Assembly (NCBI GenBank): GCA_945861935.1
Contig: CAMAVU010000010.1
Coordinates: forward strand, 1 to 36,419
From: Bifidobacterium breve
Lineage (GTDB): Bacteria > Actinomycetota > Thermoleophilia > Miltoncostaeales > Miltoncostaeaceae
DNA length: 36,419 nucleotides
Reading direction: 5' to 3'
Position numbers and translations under genes: made by a program. Below, piece by piece: positions 1-6,870 of the stretch; the first letter of the stretch is position 1, and each line of letters opens with the position of its first letter. The notes under the pieces are model-generated. The model was not told the origin of the DNA, did not search any database, and saw nothing but the letters and a program-made list of their open reading frames with translations.

Positions 1-49
1 AGGCACTTAACATTGGCCATCGGAAACCGATGGCCAATGTTAAGTGCCT
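1..49. repeat. Perfect 23-bp inverted repeat, REP/MITE-like
   Basis: Positions 1-23 and 27-49 are exact reverse complements separated by the 3-nt loop AAA, so the transcript could fold into a very long hairpin. The arms contain an AT-rich core (TTAACATTGG) that is unusual in this GC-rich window. The window begins inside the element, so its true left end is unknown. It lies just downstream of era and may also serve as its terminator, although no T-tract is visible. Similarity to REP-type or MITE elements is inferred from architecture only. Confidence 0.8.
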
Positions 50-109
50 GGCACCGGGGTTCCCGGGGGTTCCCAATGTTAAGTGGCTGGCACCGGGGTT
101 CCCGGGGGT
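34..109. repeat. Tandem direct repeat, two 37-bp units, period 39
   Basis: Positions 34-70 and 73-109 match at 36 of 37 bases; the only difference is C47 versus G86. Each unit starts with the same CCAATGTTAAGTG sequence that forms the right arm of the neighbouring inverted repeat, and continues into CTGGCACCGGGGTTCCCGGG. In the first unit, GTGCCTGGCAC at 45-55 is itself a near-perfect palindrome. With the left arm, three copies of the AT-rich core lie within 110 bp. Confidence 0.8.
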
Positions 110-111
110 CG

Positions 112-1002
112 CTACAGGCCCAGGCGGTCGAGCATCGCGTCATCACGGCGCCACCGGGGCCTCACCTTCACGTGGAGGTCCACGTGCACCTCCTCGCCCC
201 AGATCCGGGCCAGCACCTGCCTCGCCTGGGTGCCGATGTCACGGATCATCACACCGCCTTTGCCCACCACGATGCCCTTCTGGCTCTCGGTCTCCACGAG
301 AATCTGTGCCTCGATGCGGCGCCCGTTCTTCGCGGCGGAGATTCCTTCCACGTGCACGGCGAGGGCGTGGGGCACCTCATCGCGCATACGCTGGATCGCG
401 GCCTCCCGGATCATCTCGCCAGCGATCTCTTCGTCGGTCTGGTCGGTGCTCACCCCGTCGGGGAAGTACGCGGGGCCCTCGGGCAGGAGCCCGGGGAACT
501 CGGCGCGCAGGGGGTCGAGCCCCTCGCCCGTGAGGGCGCTCACAGGGTGGATCGCCCGGAAACCCGGGAGCAATCGGGACGCCTGCAGAATCACCTGCGC
601 GATCCTGTCGGGAGCCACACGGTCCACCTGATTCACCACCACCACGACGGGCAGGCCGCTCTCAGCAAGGCGGCGGGCAATGAACCGATCGCCCGTTCCA
701 ACCTCCTCGGAGGCGTTCAGCACGAACAGGGCTGCATCGGTGTCGGTGACGGTCCGGTCCACGGTCTGCTGCATACGCTCCGTCAGGCGGTCCGCAGGAC
801 GCTGGAAACCCGGCAGGTCGAGAAGTACCGCCTGCCACCCCTCGCCACGCGCGACGGCCAGCACCCGGCGCCGGGTGGTCTGCGGACGGTCCGAGACCGC
901 CGCGATGTGTGCCCCTGCAAGTGCGTTCGCCAGGGTGGACTTGCCCACGTTGGGACGACCCGCGAGAGCCACAAGCCCCGATTTCAGCCCGCCGTCGCTC
1001 AC
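112..1002 (-). CDS. era: GTPase Era
   Basis: Ribosome-assembly GTPase expected to bind the 3' end of 16S rRNA during 30S maturation; 296 aa, normal for Era. The N-terminal GTPase domain carries the P-loop GRPNVGKS (residues 15-22), the TT of the G2 region (42-43), G3 DLPG (62-65) and G4 NQVD (124-127). The C-terminal KH domain has the conserved GKGG segment and ends in a basic tail. G3 is DLPG rather than the usual DTPG, and G4 is NQVD rather than NKxD. The GTG start lies 4 nt after the stop of the upstream dgkA-PAP2 gene. It is the last gene of the long murJ-to-era minus-strand run. Identification is secure from the P-loop plus KH architecture and the ybeY/phoH neighbourhood. Confidence 0.95.
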   Translation of the reverse strand: MSDGGLKSGLVALAGRPNVGKSTLANALAGAHIAAVSDRPQTTRRRVLAVARGEGWQAVLLDLPGFQRPADRLTERMQQTVDRTVTDTDAALFVLNASEEVGTGDRFIARRLAESGLPVVVVVNQVDRVAPDRIAQVILQASRLLPGFRAIHPVSALTGEGLDPLRAEFPGLLPEGPAYFPDGVSTDQTDEEIAGEMIREAAIQRMRDEVPHALAVHVEGISAAKNGRRIEAQILVETESQKGIVVGKGGVMIRDIGTQARQVLARIWGEEVHVDLHVKVRPRWRRDDAMLDRLGL

Positions 1003-1006
1003 GGCG

Positions 1007-1783
1007 TCACCCCCAGACCTGGAAGAGAAGGATGGTCACGCCGGCCCCGAGCAGGGCGCCGGCCACGACCTCTGCGGACGAGTGGAACCCGGCCTCGACG
1101 CGTGACTGCACGACCAGCAGGGCCACGAGGAACGCCAAGGTCGACACCAGGGCCCCGTGCGTGAGGGGCAGCACGATGAGCGTGATGGCCATCCACGCGG
1201 CAAATGCCACGGCGGCATGCCCCGACGGGAATCCCCCGCGCAGGGGCGTGCCCTCTCCCGAGTAGGCCTTCAGGGCCACCACCATGATGATGGTGGCCAC
1301 GATCACGATGAGGGCGACATGGGTCGGGGCCTGGCGCACGCCCTGAAGAAGGTCACGCCCTGGCTCGCTCAGCCGGCCGTAGAGGATCAGATATGCGGTG
1401 GCGACCGCGGCGAGGGCGGCGATGAGCACGGCGCCGGCCGCAACGTCCTTCGCGATCTTCGCCAGGGGGTGATACGACGTGACGACCGCGTCAATGGCCG
1501 CCTCGAGCGCCGTATTGAACATCTCGGCCACGAGCACGAGCGCCACGACGATCACCAGTGAAAGGAGCTCGAACCGGCTCACCCCGAGCACCAGGGCGAG
1601 GATGAGCACCAGCAGCCCCGCCGCGACATGCACCTGCATGTTGCGCTGCGTGCGCATCACGAAAACGATGCCCTCGAAGGCCCATGTGAAGGACCACCTC
1701 AGCGACCCCTGCCGGGGCAGCGCCCCCGGACGCGGCTCGCGCAGCAGGCGCTGCACCGGCCGGTCGCCATCGCGCTCTCCCAT
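1007..1783 (-). CDS. dgkA: Diacylglycerol kinase-PAP2 phosphatase fusion
   Basis: Two membrane lipid-enzyme domains in one 258-aa protein. The N-terminal half resembles prokaryotic undecaprenol/diacylglycerol kinase (DgkA), with the signature EMFNTALEAAID on a transmembrane helix. The C-terminal half is a PAP2-type phosphatase with FPSGHAA and the SR-x5-H motif SRVEAGFH. The usual Asp after that His is Glu (HSSAE). About seven hydrophobic segments are visible. The expected role is recycling of lipid carriers such as undecaprenyl-P or of diacylglycerol; the direction of net flux is unknown. The ATG start at 1783 overlaps the ybeY stop by one base (TGATG). The frame stays open further upstream through ybeY, but that part is low-complexity Arg/Gly sequence and was rejected as coding. 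Confidence 0.88.
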   Translation of the reverse strand: MGERDGDRPVQRLLREPRPGALPRQGSLRWSFTWAFEGIVFVMRTQRNMQVHVAAGLLVLILALVLGVSRFELLSLVIVVALVLVAEMFNTALEAAIDAVVTSYHPLAKIAKDVAAGAVLIAALAAVATAYLILYGRLSEPGRDLLQGVRQAPTHVALIVIVATIIMVVALKAYSGEGTPLRGGFPSGHAAVAFAAWMAITLIVLPLTHGALVSTLAFLVALLVVQSRVEAGFHSSAEVVAGALLGAGVTILLFQVWG

Positions 1784-2214
1784 CACACGCCGCCGTCGGC
1801 CGCGTGCACGATCTCGTCCTGGAGCGCAAGCATCTCGCCGTCGTCGACCTCGTGGTCGTACCCGACGAGGTGCAGTAGTCCGTGCACGGCCAGAGTGGTG
1901 AGCGGCTCCTCGGCAGCCTCGGGGCAGATGAGGATGTCGCCGAGTTCGGGCGGCGGGCCGTCGTCGGGCCAGTCGAGGGCCTCGGGCCCATCCACGGGGA
2001 ACGCCAGGACGTCGGTCTCCTCGGGCCGCCCGCGGTACCTGCCATTCACCGCCGCCATCTCCGCGGGCGACACCACCATCAGACCCACCGTCGCGCGCAC
2101 CACGCCCACCGTTGCGCACGCGAGGACCACACGGTCCACAAGCGGCTCCAGATCCGTGGCCATGGCCCCATCGCCCAGGCGTGCCTCGACCTCAATCACG
2201 CCTCGGCGCCCCAT
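1783..2214 (-). CDS. ybeY: Endoribonuclease YbeY
   Basis: Zinc-dependent endoribonuclease involved in 16S rRNA 3'-end maturation and ribosome quality control; 143 aa, typical length. The family signature H-x3-H-x5-H is present as HGLLHLVGYDH (His111, His115, His121), preceded by the conserved LGDILI(C)P segment. The chosen ATG at 2214 has GAGGG nine bases upstream and overlaps the end of phoH by 19 nt. An alternative GTG at 2199 would overlap the phoH stop as GTGA and give 138 aa. The phoH-ybeY-dgkA-era order is widely conserved in Gram-positive bacteria and supports the call. Confidence 0.95.
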   Translation of the reverse strand: MGRRGVIEVEARLGDGAMATDLEPLVDRVVLACATVGVVRATVGLMVVSPAEMAAVNGRYRGRPEETDVLAFPVDGPEALDWPDDGPPPELGDILICPEAAEEPLTTLAVHGLLHLVGYDHEVDDGEMLALQDEIVHAADGGV

Positions 2215-3161
2215 GGGTCGTCGCCCTCTTCGTGAACCCGGTATGCCTCGACAATCCGCTGGACGAGCTTGTGGCGCACCACGTCGTCCTTCGAGAAGCG
2301 CACCACGGCGATCCCGTGAATACCGCCGAGCACCCGCTCGATGTCCACAAGGCCGGACCGGCGCTCGCGGGGCAGGTCCACCTGGGTGACGTCCCCGGTC
2401 ACCACCACAGTCGAGCCGAACCCGAGGCGCGTGAGGAACATCTTCATCTGCTCCACCGTGGTGTTCTGCGCCTCGTCCAAAATGATGAACGAGTCATTGA
2501 GCGTACGGCCGCGCATGAACGCGAGCGGGGCGACCTCGATCTGCCCGCGCTCGAGGTACTGCTGGGCGCGGTCTGCGTCGAGCATGTCGTGCATCGCGTC
2601 GAACAGCGGACGCAGATAGGGATCCACCTTCGCGGCGATGTCCCCCGGCAGGAAGCCGAGCTTCTCCCCCGCCTCCACTGCGGGCCGGGTGAGGATGATC
2701 CGCCCCACCTCGCGTCGGGAGAGTGCCGCGACGGCCAGGGCCACCGCCAGATAGGTCTTGCCGGTGCCTGCGGGGCCGATGCCGAAGGTGATCGTGTTCG
2801 CCCGGATGGCATCCACGTAGGCCTTCTGGCCAGCGGTCGTGGGCGTGATGCTGCGCTGGCGGTGACGCCACACCACGTCGCCCAGCAGGGCCTCGGGCCG
2901 CCCTGCGTGTTCCACCGCGGAGACCACCGCCTCGATCACAGTGGGGGCGATCGAACGCCCCGAGTCGATCAGGCGCGCCAATTCGTCCACCACCGCCACG
3001 CCGCGTTCCACCCCCGGGTCATCGCCGGACAGCACCAGCCGGTTTCCCCTCAGGCTGATGTCCAGCCTCAGGCGCTCCTCAAGTGCACGGATGACCGTGT
3101 CGTGCTCTCCCGCCAACTCCACCGCCACGCGGTCGGGCACCTCGATCACGTGCTCGGTCAC
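2196..3161 (-). CDS. phoH: PhoH-family ATPase
   Basis: Cytoplasmic PhoH/YbeZ-type P-loop ATPase, 321 aa, usually a partner of YbeY in RNA metabolism. Walker A is GPAGTGKT (residues 129-136) and Walker B is FIILDEAQN (about 225-233), followed by the conserved MKMFLTRLGFGS and VTGDVTQVDLP segments. An N-terminal region before residue 100 looks like the small RNA-binding domain of this family. The start is GTG at 3161, seven bases after the HIT stop codon. No PIN domain is present, so this is the YbeZ type rather than PhoH2. Confidence 0.95.
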   Translation of the reverse strand: MTEHVIEVPDRVAVELAGEHDTVIRALEERLRLDISLRGNRLVLSGDDPGVERGVAVVDELARLIDSGRSIAPTVIEAVVSAVEHAGRPEALLGDVVWRHRQRSITPTTAGQKAYVDAIRANTITFGIGPAGTGKTYLAVALAVAALSRREVGRIILTRPAVEAGEKLGFLPGDIAAKVDPYLRPLFDAMHDMLDADRAQQYLERGQIEVAPLAFMRGRTLNDSFIILDEAQNTTVEQMKMFLTRLGFGSTVVVTGDVTQVDLPRERRSGLVDIERVLGGIHGIAVVRFSKDDVVRHKLVQRIVEAYRVHEEGDDPWGAEA

Positions 3162-3168
3162 CGGGCGC

Positions 3169-3513
3169 TCACATCGAGTCCGAGAGGCGGGTGCCGCCCA
3201 TCACATGCCAGTGCAGGTGGAACACACTCTGGAGCGCGTCGGCGCCGTGGTTGGCGACCACGCGGTAGCCGGTCGGCTCGAGCCCCTGGTCGCGGGCGAC
3301 CGCCGCGATCACCGCGAGCATGTCTGAGCGCTCCCCCGGCGTCAGACCCTCGACCCCGGCCATCGAGTCCACGTGGCGCTCGGGCACCACGAGCACGTGC
3401 ACCGGTGCCTTCGGGGCGATGTCGTGGAACGCGACCATCCCCCTGCCGCGGCACACAACGTCCGCCGGAACCTCACCCGCAACGATCCTGCAGAACAGGC
3501 ACTCCTCCGGCAT
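3169..3513 (-). CDS. HIT-family nucleotide-binding protein (HinT-like)
   Basis: Small cytoplasmic histidine-triad hydrolase, 114 aa. The triad is visible as HLHWH (His99, His101, His103) in FHLHWHVMGG. The N-terminal CLFCRI and the PERHVDSM region match the HinT/PKCI branch, which hydrolyses adenosine phosphoramidates. The start at ATG 3513 has GAGGGG eight bases upstream. The frame is open far beyond this, antisense or out of frame to rsmE, but that extension does not resemble protein. It sits between rsmE and phoH, as in many actinobacteria. Confidence 0.92.
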   Translation of the reverse strand: MPEECLFCRIVAGEVPADVVCRGRGMVAFHDIAPKAPVHVLVVPERHVDSMAGVEGLTPGERSDMLAVIAAVARDQGLEPTGYRVVANHGADALQSVFHLHWHVMGGTRLSDSM

Positions 3514-3518
3514 CCGCC

Positions 3519-4262
3519 CTACCCCTCGCCCGCCGTGCCGCGTACCGCGATCGCCACCACGGCAGCGGCGATGGCAGCCGTCTCGGCCCTCAGCATCCCC
3601 GGGATCAGGACCGCCGCAGCAAGTCCGTGCGCGACCACCTGGTCCACCTCGGCTTCGTCGAACCCGGTGTCGGGGCCCACGAGGATGCTGACCGGCTCGG
3701 TCGCCGGGCGGGTACGCATCAGATCCGCCAGCGGGACGGCCGCCCGGGGGTCGAGGATGATCCCCTGCTCGGGAGCGATCTGGGTGAGCACGTCGTCCAA
3801 CGGTACCAGCGGACCCGGTGCCGGCCACGCGCCGCGTCCGCTCTGTCGCGCCGCTGCCTCGGCCACCCGTGCCATACGCTCGGCCCGCCGCGCCCATGAC
3901 CGCGCATCGGGAACCCGCCGGGCCCGTGCCGTACCCATCACCGTCAGCGAGCGCACCCCCAACTCCGCCGCCTTCCCGGCCAGCATCTCCAGCCTGCTGG
4001 CGTCGCACAGACCCACCCACAGGTCCACCGGCGGCACCACCGGCGCGGGGCGGGGCGCAGCGCCCATCCGCAGTACCGCGGGCGGCCCGGGATCCAGGAC
4101 CTCACACGACCAGATCTCGCCCGATGGCGCAATCACCTCCACGGTGTCGCCCGGTCGCCGCCGCACCACCCTCGCCAGATGGTGCGATGCCGCCTCGTCC
4201 AGCGAGAGGTCCGCGCCCGCCGCGGGGACGACGGGAACGACGTAGCGGAACGTGTGCCTCAT
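3519..4262 (-). CDS. rsmE: 16S rRNA (uracil1498-N3)-methyltransferase RsmE
   Basis: SPOUT-class methyltransferase expected to modify U1498 of 16S rRNA. The N-terminal PUA-like part includes SHHLARVVRRRPGD. The C-terminal SPOUT knot is recognised by the SILVGPDTGFDEAEVD segment. The C-terminal knot loop reads LIPGMLRAETA, close to the usual LG-x-RILR-x-ETA. With ATG 4262 the product is 247 aa and its start overlaps the prmA stop as ATGA, which favours this start. A GTG at 4286 with a nearby GAGGG would add eight residues. It lies next to prmA, as is common. Confidence 0.9.
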   Translation of the reverse strand: MRHTFRYVVPVVPAAGADLSLDEAASHHLARVVRRRPGDTVEVIAPSGEIWSCEVLDPGPPAVLRMGAAPRPAPVVPPVDLWVGLCDASRLEMLAGKAAELGVRSLTVMGTARARRVPDARSWARRAERMARVAEAAARQSGRGAWPAPGPLVPLDDVLTQIAPEQGIILDPRAAVPLADLMRTRPATEPVSILVGPDTGFDEAEVDQVVAHGLAAAVLIPGMLRAETAAIAAAVVAIAVRGTAGEG

Positions 4263-5149
4263 CCGGCGAGGCGCACCGACGCCCACCCGCCCTCGCCCAG
4301 CCGCTCCCTCTCCACAAGACCGAGCGGGGAGAATGCCGCCACCGCCCCGTCCACCTCGTGTACGCGCAACCCCGACAGGACCGCATGACCAACGACGGCC
4401 GCGGGGACTGCGCCCGGGGCTGCGTGCTGGGCCAGAGCGGCAGCCAGGACCTTCAGGACCTCCAGCGTGATGTTTGCGAGCACGACCGGCATGGCAGGCA
4501 CCGGGTCGCTGCCGATCACCAGGCGCTCCACGTGGATCCCATCCACCATGTTGGCGCGGGCGGCACGCGCCGTGGCGTCCGCCGCCGCGGGATCGAAGTC
4601 AATGGCGACGACAGGGCCGAAGCCCAGGCGACGGGCGGCGATGGACAGGACGCCCGACCCGCATCCGGCATCGAGAACGGGGGCCCTCACGGGGACGCGC
4701 TGCAGCAACTCGAGGGCGGTACGGGTCGTCGGGTGCTGACCCGTGCCGAACGCCATCCCGGGGTCAATCACCACGTCGTGCATTCCGGGCGCGGCCGCCA
4801 CCCAGGGCGGACGCACGCGCACGCGCCCGGCCACCACGGGCTGGTGGAAGTCACGCAGGGCCGTGCGCCAGCCATTCTCCGCAGGAGCCTCGGCCACCTC
4901 CGCGGCAATGCCCGCCGCCGCGAGGTGGTCACGCAACGCCCCGGCACCCGGCGAGGCGGCCACCGGCATCCAGATGTCGAGTTGCACCGCCCCGTCCATG
5001 GGGTCGCCCTGCATGCACCCGACGCCGGTGAGGGCATGGCACTCGGCCACCGCCATATCGGCATCAACGGCGGCGACGCGCGCCGTCAGGCGCGTCAGCC
5101 GGTCAGCGGAAGGCGTGGCGGAGGCGGCCGAAGAAGCCCTCGTCGTCAC
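4259..5149 (-). CDS. prmA: Ribosomal protein L11 methyltransferase PrmA
   Basis: Class I SAM-dependent methyltransferase that trimethylates ribosomal protein L11; 296 aa. The SAM-binding motif I is VLDAGCGSGVLSIAA, followed by VVAIDFDPAA. The family hallmark DPGMAFGTGQHPTT lies just before it. The region up to about residue 110 corresponds to the substrate-recognition domain. The only plausible canonical start covering that domain is GTG 5149, which creates a 47-nt overlap with the 3' end of dnaJ, an unusually long overlap for this operon. A start at Met32 would remove conserved N-terminal sequence. Confidence 0.9.
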   Translation of the reverse strand: MTTRASSAASATPSADRLTRLTARVAAVDADMAVAECHALTGVGCMQGDPMDGAVQLDIWMPVAASPGAGALRDHLAAAGIAAEVAEAPAENGWRTALRDFHQPVVAGRVRVRPPWVAAAPGMHDVVIDPGMAFGTGQHPTTRTALELLQRVPVRAPVLDAGCGSGVLSIAARRLGFGPVVAIDFDPAAADATARAARANMVDGIHVERLVIGSDPVPAMPVVLANITLEVLKVLAAALAQHAAPGAVPAAVVGHAVLSGLRVHEVDGAVAAFSPLGLVERERLGEGGWASVRLAG

Positions 5150-6221
5150 CTTCGTCCCCGTGCTGCTCGAGGTGCTCTGCCAGCGGGCGCAGCGCCTCCA
5201 GTGCCTCGTCGGACGCGACGCGGGGCACGCGAACGCCCACCACGATCACCTGATCACCGTGCTCCCGCCCATGGACCACCGGGAACCCCTTGCCCCGGAG
5301 CCGGATCTCGGTACCCGGCTGGGTTCCTGCCCGGATCCCGACCTCGTGCTCTCCCTCGATCGTGGGGACCGACAGCGTCGTACCGGTCATCGCGTCGGTG
5401 ATGGGGATGATCACCTCGTGCACGATGTCCAGCCCGTCGCGCGTGAAGCGCCCATCGGGCTGCACGCGCACCTCCACGTACAGGTCCCCCGGGGACGCCC
5501 CGTGGTCGCCCGCGCCACCCTGACCGGACAGGCGGATGCGCTGGCCTGTCGCGATTCCGGCGGGCACACGCACGGACACCGTGGACCGCGCACGCACGCG
5601 GCCCCGTCCCCGGCACGCTGAGCAGGGGTTGGTGATCCCGCGCCCGCGCCCCCCGCATGCACCGCACGGGCGTGCGCGCACCATCTGCCCGAGGGGTGTG
5701 TTGGCCACCTGCCGGATCTGCCCCTGCCCCCCGCATGTCGTGCACGTCCGGACCTCCGTGCCCGGCGTCGCGCCGCTCCCGGCGCACACCGCGCACTCCC
5801 CCACGCGTTCCACGACGACATCCGTCTCCACTCCGGTCGCCGATTCGACGAACGTGACCGTGGCACTGGCAAGGACGTCGTCCCCGGCTGCGGGACCGCC
5901 CCCTCCGCCGAAGATGTCGGCGCCCCCGAAGAAGGCATCGAAGATGTCCTGGACGGACCCGAAGCCCTGCGCACCCGCGCCGCCCCCGGCCCCCCGCACA
6001 CCGGCGTGGCCGAAGCGGTCGTAGCGGGCACGCTGATCCGTGTCGGACAGCACCTCGTAGGCCTCGGCGACAACCTTGAACCGCTCCTCCGCCGACGGGT
6101 CGCCGGGGTTGAGGTCGGGGTGCAATTCACGCGCCAGCCGCCGGAACGCGGACTTGACGACCTGGTCCGAGGCGTCGCGAGGCACCCCGAGGACCTCGTA
6201 GTAATCATGCGTCGTCGGCAT
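5103..6221 (-). CDS. dnaJ: Chaperone protein DnaJ
   Basis: Full-length type I Hsp40 of 372 aa, the co-chaperone that stimulates DnaK. The J domain occupies about residues 1-70 with HPD at 34-36. A Gly-rich linker with Phe follows (about 75-115). Four CxxCxGxG zinc modules are complete, with cysteine pairs at 143/146, 160/163, 186/189 and 200/203. The C-terminal substrate-binding domains follow. ATG 6221 is preceded by GGGGAGG, a strong ribosome-binding site, and overlaps the upstream unknown gene by 17 nt. It is in one run with hrcA, but neither dnaK nor grpE is in this window. Confidence 0.97.
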   Translation of the reverse strand: MPTTHDYYEVLGVPRDASDQVVKSAFRRLARELHPDLNPGDPSAEERFKVVAEAYEVLSDTDQRARYDRFGHAGVRGAGGGAGAQGFGSVQDIFDAFFGGADIFGGGGGPAAGDDVLASATVTFVESATGVETDVVVERVGECAVCAGSGATPGTEVRTCTTCGGQGQIRQVANTPLGQMVRARPCGACGGRGRGITNPCSACRGRGRVRARSTVSVRVPAGIATGQRIRLSGQGGAGDHGASPGDLYVEVRVQPDGRFTRDGLDIVHEVIIPITDAMTGTTLSVPTIEGEHEVGIRAGTQPGTEIRLRGKGFPVVHGREHGDQVIVVGVRVPRVASDEALEALRPLAEHLEQHGDEGDDEGFFGRLRHAFR

Positions 6222-6870
6222 CGTCCTCCCCGGCATGGTCCTCGGGGTGTGTGGCCAGGTTCTCCTGAGCCGACTCCACGAGGCCGCGGGCCTCATCCAG
6301 CGTCCGTGCTTCAAGGAGCAGCCGGGCGAGGCTGCGCGCATCCGGTGCCGCCAGGTGATCCACCGCGCCCTGCTCGACCCAGAACGGCGCCGAGTCCTGG
6401 TCCTGGCGCAGCAACTCCACCGCCTGGTGGCCGCAGTCGAGCGTGTAGGTGGCGATGGCCCAGCGCGTGGAGACCGGCGCGTCCTCGGGTTGCCAGGGCA
6501 CCAGCGGCGTCGAGCGCACCCCGCCGGGCTCCACGACCACGGATGACAGGTCGATGTCACGCCACTCGAGGTCCACCGGGACCCGCAGGTCGAACAGCAG
6601 CGCCTCGGCGTCGCTGGGCAGCCGCTCGTTGCTCGCGATCACCGCGGCCACCCAGTGGGCCTCGGCGAACGTGAGTCCCGAGAACACGTCGGTCTCCTCC
6701 GATGCCGGGTCGAAGATCGAGTCGGGGTCCGTGCTCACCCCGACGGCATACTCCTCCGGTCCGTAGGCGCCCGCCTCCACGCGGGCCAGCACCCGCACGG
6801 CCGCCGTGGCGTCCTCGCCCAGCGGGCGTCGCCAGACCTCGAGGATCTCGAAGCGCGGATCGTCGCTCAC
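6205..6870 (-). CDS. Unrecognised acidic protein between hrcA and dnaJ
   Basis: 221-aa predicted soluble, acidic protein that I do not recognise. It has no signal peptide or membrane segment. A central stretch (GLTFAEAHWVAAVIASNERLP) and a C-terminal helical stretch rich in Ala, Leu and Arg are visible. The end is strongly acidic (HPEDHAGEDDADDA). A short CGHQ motif is the only Cys/His feature. The GTG start overlaps the hrcA stop as GTGA, and its 3' end overlaps dnaJ by 17 nt, so it is very likely translated with both. Its position is where grpE often sits, but the visible sequence does not show a GrpE-like coiled coil followed by a beta domain. Function unknown. Confidence 0.8.
   Translation of the reverse strand: MSDDPRFEILEVWRRPLGEDATAAVRVLARVEAGAYGPEEYAVGVSTDPDSIFDPASEETDVFSGLTFAEAHWVAAVIASNERLPSDAEALLFDLRVPVDLEWRDIDLSSVVVEPGGVRSTPLVPWQPEDAPVSTRWAIATYTLDCGHQAVELLRQDQDSAPFWVEQGAVDHLAAPDARSLARLLLEARTLDEARGLVESAQENLATHPEDHAGEDDADDA

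Noticed and set aside
1-110. CRISPR repeat
   Set aside because: Only two direct units with a 2-bp gap and no spacers; palindromic arms point to a REP-like element.
2112-5401. Long plus-strand frames of about 500-600 codons
   Set aside because: They lie opposite phoH, HIT, rsmE, prmA and dnaJ and encode Arg/Pro-rich low-complexity sequence with no recognisable domain.
6205-6870. Divergent GrpE
   Set aside because: Position suggests it, but length, absence of a long N-terminal coiled coil and the sequence itself do not resemble GrpE.
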